Positions 52,063-61,202 of a stretch of DNA of 64,000 bases are shown here, piece by piece; the stretch's first letter is position 1, and each line of letters opens with the position of its first letter. Under the pieces are notes generated by a model. The model made no database searches. It saw only the letters and a list, made by a program, of their open reading frames with translations, and was not told where the DNA came from. A program made the translations under genes and the position numbers. Origin of the DNA: Bog-473 sp963741995. Its GTDB lineage: Bacteria; Actinomycetota; Acidimicrobiia; Acidimicrobiales; RAAP-2. Where the stretch lies: positions 124,001-188,000 of the forward strand of contig CAVUKI010000001.1 in assembly GCA_963741995.1 (NCBI GenBank). The letters run 5' to 3'.

Positions 52063-54488
52063 CGGTGGTCGAGCCTCAGGCTGGCGAGTCCGCAGCACCG
52101 CCGCTCAGCGGGCTGCGCGTGGTCGACCTCTCGACGTGGATCGGGGGTGCCTACTGCACGAAGCTGCTGGCCGACGGCGGAGCCGAGATCATCAAAGTCG
52201 AATCGCCCGGCGGCGATCCGCTGCGACGTTGGTCGGCTTCCGGCGCGGCGATCTCGCCCGAAGACGACGGCGCCCTCTTCAACTTCCTCAGCTCCTCGAA
52301 GCAAAGCGTCGTGGTCGACGTCGAGAACAATGATGATCTCGTCTCCCTCCATGCTCTGCTGGCGTCGGCGAATGCGGTCGTGTGGACACGTGGCTGCTCG
52401 GTGGCAGAGCACTTGTCTCTGGCGCCCAGCGAGCTCGCGCGGGCACACCCACATCTGATCGTGACCTCGATCACTCCGTTCGGCCTCGAGGGTCCCTGGA
52501 GCGACAAGCCGGCCACGGAGTTCACGCTGCAAGCCTGGTCCGGAGGGGTGGTCGGGCTGGCGCGAGGGAGGCCGGACCGAGCGCCCGTGTTCGTGGGTGG
52601 CCAGATCGGGGAGTGGCTCGCCGGAGTCTTCGGGGCCATAGGGACACTGGCGGCACGCCGGCGCACCGTCTCGGAAGGCGAGCTGATCGACGTCTCGATG
52701 CTCGAGGCGTTGGCCATGTGCCTGACCTACTACCCGGTGACGTTCAACGACCAGCTCGGAAGACCGATGCGGCGGCGCCGATTCGTCGCGACGCCTGGCG
52801 TCGGCGCCGCCAGCGACGGGCTCGTCGGGCTCGGCTGCGGGACCGGGCAGCAGTGGCTGGATTTCTGCGTCCTCGTCGGACACCCCGAATGGATGGAAGA
52901 CCAGTCCCTCTTCCTCGACCGGACCGCTCTGATGCCGACCATTGACGCATGGATCGCGGATCACACGGTCGAAGAGGTGCTCGAGCTTGCGTCAGCCTTC
53001 CGGATCCCCAACGCACCGATCGCCAACGGGTCGAACGTCACCACATGCAGCCACTTTCGGGAACGTGGGACCTTTGTCGCGAACCCTCGCGACGGCTCCA
53101 TGAACCCGCAGCCCCCCTTCCGAATGAGCGCAGTAGGCCTTCGGCCACCGGAGCCGGCTCCTCGTCTCGGGGATACCTCACTTGAGACCGCGTCGCAGCT
53201 CGAGCCGCACGGGGAGACCCGCTCGGTTTCTGCGCCTCCCGCCCTTCCGTTTCAAGGGCTGCGCGTCTTGGACATGACGTCCTTCTGGGCGGGCCCCCTC
53301 ACGGGTCACATGCTGGCGCTTCTCGGAGCGGAAGTGATTCACCTCGAATCGTCAACCCGTCCCGACGGAGCACGCCTGGTCGGCGGCGTGCCGCAGACGG
53401 AGGATGAGTTCTGGGAGCGTGGACCGATCTTTGCTGCGCTCAACACGAACAAGAAGAGCCTGACGATCAATTTGAGCGATCAGCAGGGCATCGACCTCGT
53501 TCGCCGGCTCATCGCGACGTGTGATGTGGTGGTCGAGAACTACACGCCACGCGTGCTGGATCAGCTCGGTCTTGATTTCGAGGCGCTCCGGACCGAGCGA
53601 CCCGATCTCATCATGGTCCGGATGCCGGGGTTCGGACTCGACGGGCCGTGGCGCGACCTGTCGGCCTTCGCGTTTGTCATTGAAGACGCGGCCGGGCTGA
53701 CCTGGATGACGGGACATCCAGACATCCTTCCGTTCGAGCCCTACTGCGTCGGTGACCCCAACGCCGGGCTCCACGCGTTGTACGGACTGATGCTCGCTCT
53801 CGAGCACCGGGACAGGACCGGCGAAGGAGGCCTGGTCGAGGCGGCCATGGTCGATGCCGCGCTCAACGTCGCCGCCGAGCAAGCGATCGAGTTCTCCGCC
53901 TACGGCGCGCGCCTCGGCCGCGATGGCGATCGCGGCCCCACTGCGGCGCCGCAGAACCTCTACAAGGTCGCCGGCCCCGACGAGCACGGACGAGACGACG
54001 GGTGGGTCGCGATCGCCGTTGCAACCGACGAGCAATGGGTCTCGCTCTGCCAGGTCCTGGGCAAATCGGAATGGGCGGCCGACCCGGCTCTCGCCAGCCT
54101 GGCGGGGCGGAGGCGCGAGCACGACCACATCGACACTGTCTTGGGAGAATGGTGTCGCGCCCGATCGGCCGACGAGATCGTGGAGCTCCTCTGGGGAGCT
54201 GGTGTGCCCGTCGGCAAGGTGATGCAGCCGCACTGCCAGCCGGAACTCCCGCAGCTCGACGCCCGTCGCTTCTTCGAAGAGGTGGACCATCCGGTCATAG
54301 GGTCTTCTCGGTACAGCACGCTTCCCATGCGGTTCTCGCGAGGCCCGGAACGGGTGCACGAACGGCATGCACCGCTGCTCGGGGAGCACAACGGTGAGCT
54401 CCTGGACGAGCTGGGCCTCACGCCGACGGAGATCGACAAGCTCGAGGCCGACGGGGTCATCGGTGGGACCGTTGGTCAAGGCACCTGA
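52017..54488 (+). CDS. Tandem CaiB/BaiF (class III) CoA-transferase
   Basis: An 823-residue protein made of two complete CoA-transferase III domains: the first begins LSGLRVVDLSTWIGGAYCT, the second LPFQGLRVLDMTSFWAGPL. In the second, AMVDAALN carries the expected catalytic Asp. In the first the same place reads SMLEALAM with Glu. The family moves CoA between carboxylic acids, forming an aspartyl-CoA thioester. The fusion replaces the usual interlocked dimer. It would activate the pathway's acid to its CoA ester for the crotonase encoded just upstream. Confidence 0.88.
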   Translation: MATEPLRSSASRSHLTVVEPQAGESAAPPLSGLRVVDLSTWIGGAYCTKLLADGGAEIIKVESPGGDPLRRWSASGAAISPEDDGALFNFLSSSKQSVVVDVENNDDLVSLHALLASANAVVWTRGCSVAEHLSLAPSELARAHPHLIVTSITPFGLEGPWSDKPATEFTLQAWSGGVVGLARGRPDRAPVFVGGQIGEWLAGVFGAIGTLAARRRTVSEGELIDVSMLEALAMCLTYYPVTFNDQLGRPMRRRRFVATPGVGAASDGLVGLGCGTGQQWLDFCVLVGHPEWMEDQSLFLDRTALMPTIDAWIADHTVEEVLELASAFRIPNAPIANGSNVTTCSHFRERGTFVANPRDGSMNPQPPFRMSAVGLRPPEPAPRLGDTSLETASQLEPHGETRSVSAPPALPFQGLRVLDMTSFWAGPLTGHMLALLGAEVIHLESSTRPDGARLVGGVPQTEDEFWERGPIFAALNTNKKSLTINLSDQQGIDLVRRLIATCDVVVENYTPRVLDQLGLDFEALRTERPDLIMVRMPGFGLDGPWRDLSAFAFVIEDAAGLTWMTGHPDILPFEPYCVGDPNAGLHALYGLMLALEHRDRTGEGGLVEAAMVDAALNVAAEQAIEFSAYGARLGRDGDRGPTAAPQNLYKVAGPDEHGRDDGWVAIAVATDEQWVSLCQVLGKSEWAADPALASLAGRRREHDHIDTVLGEWCRARSADEIVELLWGAGVPVGKVMQPHCQPELPQLDARRFFEEVDHPVIGSSRYSTLPMRFSRGPERVHERHAPLLGEHNGELLDELGLTPTEIDKLEADGVIGGTVGQGT

Positions 54489-54519
54489 GAGCCGGTCACG
54501 AGAGCCGTATCCTGACAAG

Positions 54520-55110
54520 ATGGCGTTCCAGAAAGCTCCGTTCGATGTCGTCGAGGCCTCCCGTCGCGTGTGGCTGGAGCGATGGGACCCCGAGGCGGCC
54601 TCCGGGATGGCGGTGTACACCGCCGTACTCCGGACTTACCAGCTGCTCAACGATCAGGTCGACACCGTGATGAGGCGCCATGACCTCACCTTTGCCCGGC
54701 ATCAGGTGCTGGCGTGGCTGGCTATGGACCCGGAATCCTCTCTGACCCTCAGCTGGATCAGCAAGACCCTCCGGATTCCGCCGGCCACCGTCACGAACAT
54801 CATTGACAGGCTGGAGGGTGAGGGGCTCGTTCGCCGCGTGCCGCATCATTCGGATGCTCGCACCACGCTGGCCGTGATCACGCCGCGTGGCGAGAGGGTC
54901 GCGACCGACGCGACGCGGGACCTGAACGAGACCGTCTACGAATGCATCGGGTTGTCCGAGCCGAAGCGGAGCCGGCTGCTCGACCTGCTCGCTGAGCTGC
55001 GAGCGAGCGGGGGCGAGTTCGATGTCGAGCACTCTGACGAGGTGATTGAAGAGGTCGGATCCCGACAGGCGAACAAGAGCGGGCGCAACGGACGATTCGA
55101 GGTGGCGTAG
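54520..55110 (+). CDS. MarR-family regulator
   Basis: A 196-residue protein from ATG 54520. The winged helix (about 65-130) shows LSWISKTLRIPPATVTNIID and LVRRVPHHSDARTTLAVITPRG, the MarR recognition helix and wing. It lies 31 bp after the CoA-transferase gene in the same direction and 107 bp before the MFS gene. It probably represses the operon and is released by a pathway acid or CoA ester. I could not find a clear palindrome in the adjoining gap. Confidence 0.88.
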   Translation: MAFQKAPFDVVEASRRVWLERWDPEAASGMAVYTAVLRTYQLLNDQVDTVMRRHDLTFARHQVLAWLAMDPESSLTLSWISKTLRIPPATVTNIIDRLEGEGLVRRVPHHSDARTTLAVITPRGERVATDATRDLNETVYECIGLSEPKRSRLLDLLAELRASGGEFDVEHSDEVIEEVGSRQANKSGRNGRFEVA

Positions 55111-55217
55111 CCGTAACGTGCCGGAAACCTGAGCACGGGCACCGCAGCAGGGTTGATGAACACCCTCACGATATCGTCAACTGAACGGGAACAATTCCGC
55201 TCCCGCTAGTTTTCCGA

Positions 55218-56765
55218 ATGACCCCCAGCCGCCCTCTCAGTCCTGGGCGAACGGAAGAGAGGGATACCGTGGAGTCAAGCGACATCGCGACCGCATCGTC
55301 CTCGGGCTTGATGAACGACACAGGCCCCGATCCGAGGCGGTGGGGCATCCTCGCCGTGGTCATCGTGGCACAGCTCATGATCGTCCTCGATGCGTCGATC
55401 GTGACGATCGCCTTGCCGTCGGCGCAACGTGCACTCCACATCTCCACGGCCAACCGCCAGTGGGTCATCACCGCGTACACCGTCGCCTTTGGGGGCCTCC
55501 TGCTCCTGGGTGGCCGGATCGCTGACTTCTCCGGTCGAAAGCGAATGTTCGTTGTCGGCCTGCTGGGCTTCGCGGGCGCATCCGCCCTTGGCGGCCTGGC
55601 CGTCGACCAAACCATGCTCTTCGGTGCCCGCGCCCTGCAGGGCGCGTTCGCGGCCCTCATGGCACCCGCCGCCCTCTCGATCCTGACGATCACCTTCCAA
55701 CACGACGCGAAAGAGCGGGCCAAGGCGTTCGGCGCCTACGGCGCAGTATCCGGCGCGGGTGGAGCCATCGGAGTCCTACTCGGAGGGGTGCTCACCGAGT
55801 ATGTCTCGTGGCGCTGGTGCCTCCTCGTCAACGTCCCGATCGCGATCCTCGCCTCGGTGGGGGCGATCCTGGTTGTGCACGAAAGTCGCGCCGCAGGTTC
55901 GACACAATACGACGTGCCCGGAGCAGTCCTCTCCACCCTCGGTCTGGTCAGCCTGGTCTATGGCTTCACCAAGGCCGACAGTGACGGTTGGGGAGCGACG
56001 GTCACCATTGTCTTGCTCCTTGTCGCAGCGATCCTCCTTGTGGCGTTCGTGCTCCTCGAGACAAAGACCAGTCATCCGTTGCTGCCTCTTCGCGTGGTGC
56101 GGGATCGGAACCGTGGTGGTGCGTTTCTCGCCTCATTGCTCACGGGCGCCGGGCTCTTCGCCATGTTCGTCTTCTTGAGCTACTACCTGCAGAGTGTTCT
56201 GCACTACTCGGCGCTCAAGGCCGGACTTGCCTTCCTTCCCTTCGCGTTCGGCATCATCCTGGCCGCGGGCGCATCGTCCAGCCTCGTCCCTCGGATCGGG
56301 CCGCGGCTCCCAATGACGGTGGGCCTTTTCATCGCCGCCGGTGGTCTGGCCTGGCTGACGCAGATAGGTGTGCACAGTGATTTCTGGATCCATGTTGCTC
56401 CACAGGAGATCTTGATGAGTGTGGGCCTCGGCCTGGCGTTCCCTGCGTTCAGCAGCACTGCACTCATACGGGTGAGGGATCGAGACGCGGGGGTGGCGAG
56501 CGCGCTCGTCAACACCACGCAACAGATCGGTGGTTCCCTGGGCACGGCGCTTCTCAATACCCTCGCGGCGACTGCCACGGCGAGCTACATCGTCGCCCAC
56601 GGGGTTGCAGCAACCCAAGCCGGAGTCGTGCACGGATTCGCCGTCGCCTTTGCGGTCGGTGCGGGACTCCTTGCGTTGGGAGCGGTCCTGAGTGCCGTGC
56701 TCATCTCCGCCGGGCCGACTGAAGTGTCCGCGGGGGGGAGTGCGGTTGTCGGCGCTGGGAGCTGA
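55218..56765 (+). CDS. MFS transporter, DHA2 (14-TM) family
   Basis: A 515-residue protein with fourteen hydrophobic helices. LMIVLDASIVTIALPSAQ is the DHA2 helix-1 signature, GGRIADFSGRKRMFVVG motif A, and AVSGAGGAIGVLLGGVL motif C. It exports hydrophobic or amphipathic compounds by proton antiport. ATG 55218 is used, but GTG 55269 is an alternative start. It follows the MarR gene and precedes the P450 gene by 3 bp, which makes a three-gene unit likely. Confidence 0.9.
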   Translation: MTPSRPLSPGRTEERDTVESSDIATASSSGLMNDTGPDPRRWGILAVVIVAQLMIVLDASIVTIALPSAQRALHISTANRQWVITAYTVAFGGLLLLGGRIADFSGRKRMFVVGLLGFAGASALGGLAVDQTMLFGARALQGAFAALMAPAALSILTITFQHDAKERAKAFGAYGAVSGAGGAIGVLLGGVLTEYVSWRWCLLVNVPIAILASVGAILVVHESRAAGSTQYDVPGAVLSTLGLVSLVYGFTKADSDGWGATVTIVLLLVAAILLVAFVLLETKTSHPLLPLRVVRDRNRGGAFLASLLTGAGLFAMFVFLSYYLQSVLHYSALKAGLAFLPFAFGIILAAGASSSLVPRIGPRLPMTVGLFIAAGGLAWLTQIGVHSDFWIHVAPQEILMSVGLGLAFPAFSSTALIRVRDRDAGVASALVNTTQQIGGSLGTALLNTLAATATASYIVAHGVAATQAGVVHGFAVAFAVGAGLLALGAVLSAVLISAGPTEVSAGGSAVVGAGS

Positions 56766-56768
56766 CGC

Positions 56769-58076
56769 ATGACCGCAGGGCGGATCATGGGACTGCCACG
56801 CGTGCATCCGATGCCCGTGATCGCCACCGAGGCCCGGCTCCCCTGGGATGCGGTCGTGGAAGACCCGGTGGCGACCCTGGCCGATGCCCGATCGCGCCTC
56901 GGGGACACCTTCGTCGTGGACAGTGGCGACGACCGCTATCTCTTTGTCTTCTCCCCGATGGGAGTCGCTGCTTTCTACGCACTGCCCGAGGAGACGGCCA
57001 GCAAGGGCATCGCCGACTGGCGAATGCTCCGGCGCAAACTGCCCGACGAAATATTCGTCGGCCGCCGGGTGCTCCCGGACCAGCTCTTCGGGCGAGAGGA
57101 CGTCGCCACCTACCTGCGCAATGTCGAGCTGGCCGTTGACGCGGCCACCGACGAACTCGGCACGGACGGTGAGGTGGACCTCTTCTCGCTGAGCAGGCGT
57201 CTGGGCCACCGCGTTGGACTGGCCTCTTGGGGCGGCCCGGGCGCAGCCCACGGGGAGCGGTTCGACATGCTGGTCCAAGCCTTCGACCGGCTCGACGGTT
57301 CAGAGTCCTTTGTCCACCCCGACGCAATGGCCCATGTGGCCGCAACGAACAAGGCCGACGAGCGCAAGGCTCTTGCTGAGATCACCTCTCAGCTGGAGCT
57401 CGGGCTGGGGCAGCTGCCCGAGAATGAGGCGGACCACACGCTCTTCGAGAGGGTGGCGCGCGCCTGGGCTGAGGCCGAACCTGCACGGGCGGCGGCGGGA
57501 ATCTCGCTCGACGTGACCCTGATCCACATCGCGTCCATGTCCAATCTGTTCGCCGCGTTGGGATGGCACTTGGTCGATCTGATGGAGCATCCGAATCATG
57601 CAGAGCGGGTGCGCCTCGGAGAGTCCGGCCTGGTCGAGGCGTGCGCGCTCGAGTCGACCCGGATGGCGCAACGGTCGATCATGGCCCGCTTCACGCTCGC
57701 TCCGTTCACGTTGGGTCTTGAGCAGGGTCCGCTGGAGGTTCCTTCGGGGATGACGGTCGCCACGCTGCTCCCACTCACGAACCTGAGCGCGGCGCCCGGA
57801 CTGCACCGATGGGATCCCGAGAGGTGGGGCCGTCGGAGGATACGCACTCCAAATGGTCTGGCCGCCCCCGAGCTTGTCACGGTCTTTGGGCATGGAGGCC
57901 ACTCGTGCCCGGCACGCCCGTTCTCGCTGGCCGCGATGACCCGGGCGTCGCGGCAGTTGCTCACCCGGTTCCGGTGGGAGCCTACGTGGTCTGATCACCC
58001 TGCTCCGGTTCGGGCACAGATCGGCGGGGTGGCACGTGCAGCCGGACTATGTCGCGCCCGGTATCGCCTGCGCTGA
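56769..58076 (+). CDS. Divergent cytochrome P450 with unusual I-helix
   Basis: A 435-residue protein. ExxR is ESTR (295-298) and the heme loop FGHGGHSCPARPFSL has ligand Cys380. The I-helix reads ASMSNLFAALGW (255-266), without the acid-Thr pair used to deliver protons to oxygen. The NxxxAxxW pattern recalls CYP7/CYP8-type enzymes, some of which rearrange or use peroxides instead of O2. It may act on a hydroperoxide or an unusual substrate. It is only 3 bp behind the MFS gene. Confidence 0.82.
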   Translation: MTAGRIMGLPRVHPMPVIATEARLPWDAVVEDPVATLADARSRLGDTFVVDSGDDRYLFVFSPMGVAAFYALPEETASKGIADWRMLRRKLPDEIFVGRRVLPDQLFGREDVATYLRNVELAVDAATDELGTDGEVDLFSLSRRLGHRVGLASWGGPGAAHGERFDMLVQAFDRLDGSESFVHPDAMAHVAATNKADERKALAEITSQLELGLGQLPENEADHTLFERVARAWAEAEPARAAAGISLDVTLIHIASMSNLFAALGWHLVDLMEHPNHAERVRLGESGLVEACALESTRMAQRSIMARFTLAPFTLGLEQGPLEVPSGMTVATLLPLTNLSAAPGLHRWDPERWGRRRIRTPNGLAAPELVTVFGHGGHSCPARPFSLAAMTRASRQLLTRFRWEPTWSDHPAPVRAQIGGVARAAGLCRARYRLR

Positions 58077-58376
58077 GGACGAGCCGGCCGGTTCCGCCCA
58101 CCGGTGTGACGCCTGCTGCCCATCGCCCGGCTCTGGGAGTCGCTCGGAGGAGCACGTTCCGAAGAGTATGAGGCCGAAAGGCCAAATAGGCCTTGACCAG
58201 GTGAAACGTTCTTGAAAGGTGAACCGGATCGCGCCCTTCGAGCCCAGCTAATCGTGTTCCTTCGTCCGCCGTCGGTTGACAACTAATTGACACGAAACGC
58301 GGTCAAAAATCGATGGCGATTTGTTAACATGTAGGAAACATTGTTGAACAGCCGGGATGGCAGGAGGTGAGATCCG

Positions 58377-58874
58377 ATGTTCACTCGAATTCTGTTGGCG
58401 CTCGACGGCACCGAGTCGAGTGAGGTCGCGGTCAGCTTCGCCACGGCCCTGGCCAGGCAGTCCAACTCATTCGTGCGGGTCGTCCACGTCAACGAGCTGC
58501 TCATCGGCGGGCGCGGCTATGCCTCCGAGACCGAGCGGGAAAGCATGCAGGTCGTTGACGAGGCCGTCGGCTCGCTGCGGCGTGAGGGGGTCGACGCCGA
58601 CGGGGTCCACTACCTGGCCAACTGCTTCACCATCGCCGATCGCATCGCCGAGGCCGCCAAGGATTGGGGCGCCGATGTCATCGTCTTCGGGTCGAAGCGC
58701 CGCCGCCGGCTGCCTCGCTTCAGTGGTGCGGGCCTCCGCGAGCGGGTGACCAGTATCTCCGGACTGCCCGTGCTGGCTGCGCCGGCGCCATTGAAGCTGG
58801 CGCGCCGCAACTCCAGTCGCGAGCTCGAGCTGCTGCCGCCGGTACCGGCGGCCACGGGGTCAATCGTCAGCTGA
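58377..58874 (+). CDS. Universal stress protein (UspA) domain
   Basis: A 165-residue protein. ATG 58377 has AGGAGGTGAG ideally placed. ILLALDGTESSEVAVSFAT is the Usp start, and ADVIVFGSKRRRRLPRFSGAG with SISGLPVLAAP the end. The ATP-binding G-x2-G-x9-G-S/T loop is altered (GSKRRRRL), so it may not bind ATP in the usual way. The preceding 50 bp contain TGTTAACA and GTTGAACA boxes in AT-rich DNA. It is convergent with the PhyH gene, ends overlapping by 15 bp. Confidence 0.85.
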   Translation: MFTRILLALDGTESSEVAVSFATALARQSNSFVRVVHVNELLIGGRGYASETERESMQVVDEAVGSLRREGVDADGVHYLANCFTIADRIAEAAKDWGADVIVFGSKRRRRLPRFSGAGLRERVTSISGLPVLAAPAPLKLARRNSSRELELLPPVPAATGSIVS

Positions 58875-59795
58875 GACGTGCCCGGTTGGTTTCGAGCGGT
58901 CCACTTGGACGCTGCCAGCCCATCCGACTCGGCGGTCGAGGTAGTCCTTGAGGAACGGCGACCGGTACGCGTCCCGACGCCACGTGATCGGGAAGAACGA
59001 TTCGTCCATGGTCTCGTCGCCGAATCGCTTGTATCGGCTGTAGAGGTACCCGGTAGTGTCGGGGTGGAAGCACGCTTCCGACGACATGCAGTGGGCCACC
59101 AGGGAGCGCCGCGGAGAGGGTGAGTAATTGACCCCCGAACCGTGCCAGGTCCAGCCGTCATGGAACGCGCCGCCGCCGGCCGGCACCTCTACCGCGACAA
59201 GCTCCGGCTCGACCTCGTTGGCAAGGGCGGCCTGGCGCAGCTCCACATGGGGATCGTCGGGGCCGTGGAACTCCTCGATCATCCCCCAACGTCGCGTCCA
59301 ACGATGTGAGCCACGCACGTACTCGACCGTGCCCTGGGCCGCGCTGGTGTCCTCGAGGGCGATCCAGCAGCTGACCCACTCGGAGGGCACGGCCCACTGC
59401 TCGTAGCTCGAGTCCTGGTGAAAGCCGAGCGCTTTGCCACCTGGAGGTTTCCACAGCACATTGTCCTGGCTCAGACGCGATCCGGGCCACCCGCCGAGGC
59501 GGGCGCAGGCGCGACCAATATCGGCCCGGAGGACCACCTGGGCGATGTCGCGGTCGGACTTCCAGCCGTTGCAGATCTGGCGGGTGAGATCGGAGTCGTG
59601 TACGCCTGGTCGCCAGTTCCACTCATCGGGATAGAGGCCGGTCTCGAATCGGCCCGCGAACAGGTCCTCGTAGCGGTCCAGGGCGCGCCGGACCAGGCCG
59701 GGGTCGATCAGACGCTCGACGACCACGAACCCGTCGCGGGTGAAAGTGTCCACTTGGTCGTCGGTCAACTCGAAGTCCAGCGTCCCGATCAGCGT
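58860..59795 (-). CDS. PhyH-family Fe(II)/2-oxoglutarate dioxygenase
   Basis: About 310 residues. LGFHQDSSYEQW holds the H-x-D iron pair, WTWHGSGVNYSPSPRRSLV the distal His and the 2-oxoglutarate Arg, and WVSCWIALEDTSAAQGTVEY is typical of phytanoyl-CoA dioxygenases. It hydroxylates a small molecule or acyl chain in the cytoplasm. The start is unresolved: the domain begins near FELTDDQVDTF, a GAGGAGG sits at about 59803-59809, but no ATG/GTG fits (ACG 59795, TTG 59768). A base error at the start codon is possible. It follows the second GS-like gene after 13 bp. Confidence 0.8.
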   Translation of the reverse strand, partial: TLIGTLDFELTDDQVDTFTRDGFVVVERLIDPGLVRRALDRYEDLFAGRFETGLYPDEWNWRPGVHDSDLTRQICNGWKSDRDIAQVVLRADIGRACARLGGWPGSRLSQDNVLWKPPGGKALGFHQDSSYEQWAVPSEWVSCWIALEDTSAAQGTVEYVRGSHRWTRRWGMIEEFHGPDDPHVELRQAALANEVEPELVAVEVPAGGGAFHDGWTWHGSGVNYSPSPRRSLVAHCMSSEACFHPDTTGYLYSRYKRFGDETMDESFFPITWRRDAYRSPFLKDYLDRRVGWAGSVQVDRSKPTGHVSADD

Positions 59796-59808
59796 GGGTC
59801 CCGCCTCC

Positions 59809-61202
59809 TCACACGTAGTCCACGTAGCGGTCCCGCTCCTCCGACGACACGAATCGATGGCAGGCAGCAGCTTCGACCTGACGCGCCGCCGCATAGTGCT
59901 CCACGAACACCTCCCCGAAGAGCTCACGGGCTGTCGTACTGGCACCGAACCGATCTGCCGCCTCGACGAGGTCGCGGGGAAGCGTCGGCCGCTCGAACAC
60001 ATGGCGCCCGTCGTCGGGCGCGACGACCGGCGGTGGCAGTTCAAGGCATTCCTCAATGCCCCAGAGCGCAGCCGCCAAGAACATGGCGAGGCAATGGTGT
60101 GGACTCGTGTCGGCACCGGGGATCCTGAGCTCCAGCCGGGCGGAACGCGGATGATCGAGCACAGCCCGAAGCGCGCAGCTGTAGTTGCCACGCCCCACGT
60201 TGCTGTTGTGGGCGCCCAATTGCCGGGTCCGAACCGGCGGTAGGAGTTCGCATAGGGGGCAGCCATGGCCAGGAGCTCGGGAAGCAGCGTCAGGACCCCG
60301 GCGATGGCTTGGGCGCCGATCTTCGACAGCACCCCGGGCTCGTCGCACAGGAGCGGGGTGCCGTCGACCGCGGAATGCAGTGAAAGGCTCGGGTGGCCGC
60401 CGAGTCCGGGGAACTCGGAGCCGAGTTGTGCCATGAAGGTCGCTCGCCGACCGTCCCGAGCGAAGTGCGCCTTGGTGTAGAGCTTGGCCAGAGCGGCCGA
60501 GTCAGCCGAACGCACCGCGTCCTCCGGGGATGTGGCGATTTCCACGCAACCCGGGCCGAATTCGGCGCAGACGTGATCCACCGGGACACCGCCGGCGCCC
60601 AGGGCGTCGATCAGCGATCCGAGCGTTCGGTCCTCCACGGCCGGGGTCAAGGCCGACCAACAGCGGTTGGCCTTCATTGCTGGGGTAAGCGGATCGTGCC
60701 GCTCGGGCCAGAAGCCCGTTGCGATGCGGGACGGCTCCTCCAGCACGATGCATTCGAATTCCCATCCGACACGAACGCCGAGGCCCGCAGCGTCGGCCCG
60801 CTCTGCCATCCGGAATAGCTGGAACCGTGGAGAGAGCTGGCACAGGGGAGGCGTGAACTCAGCGAAGAAGAAGGCAGCGTCTCCGGCGAACGGATATGGG
60901 CGCCCTGAACCCGGATCCACCTCGACCCGTTGGCTGGCCGCACCGGCGTGCCGCCAGAGGGTGTCGTCGGGACCCCACCACTGGATGGCGTCGATGAAGC
61001 TCCAGCCCTCCTCGAAGGCGCGTGTCGCTCCGGCCGGCTCGAGCCGTTTGCTCCGCACTACCCCTGCAGCATCGACGAGACCGAGGTGCACAGTGCGGAT
61101 CCCGGCTTGCTGCAGCCACTCGGCGACCGTGCCCTCACCCATCACCTGCTGGACGATGTCGGATCCCAGCGGATTTGCCGCGGGCTCGGTGCCGGTCGTC
61201 AT
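59809..61202 (-). pseudogene. Second glutamine synthetase-like protein, frameshifted as sequenced
   Basis: ATG 61202 overlaps the upstream stop (ATGA). GWEFECIVLEEPS, CAEFGPGCVEIATSPEDA, HPSLSLHSAVDG and NSYRRFGPGNWAPT are the GS catalytic elements. At 60192-60196 (a C4 run) the frame breaks; the rest (GNYSCALRAVLDHP, RLELRIPGADTSPHHCLAMFL, to ERDYRYVDYV-like DRYVDYV) is in another frame and restores with one base. The restored protein of about 464 residues is a GlnA-like gamma-glutamyl ligase. Without restoration the frame runs on into the dioxygenase, which mimics a fusion. Confidence 0.8.
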
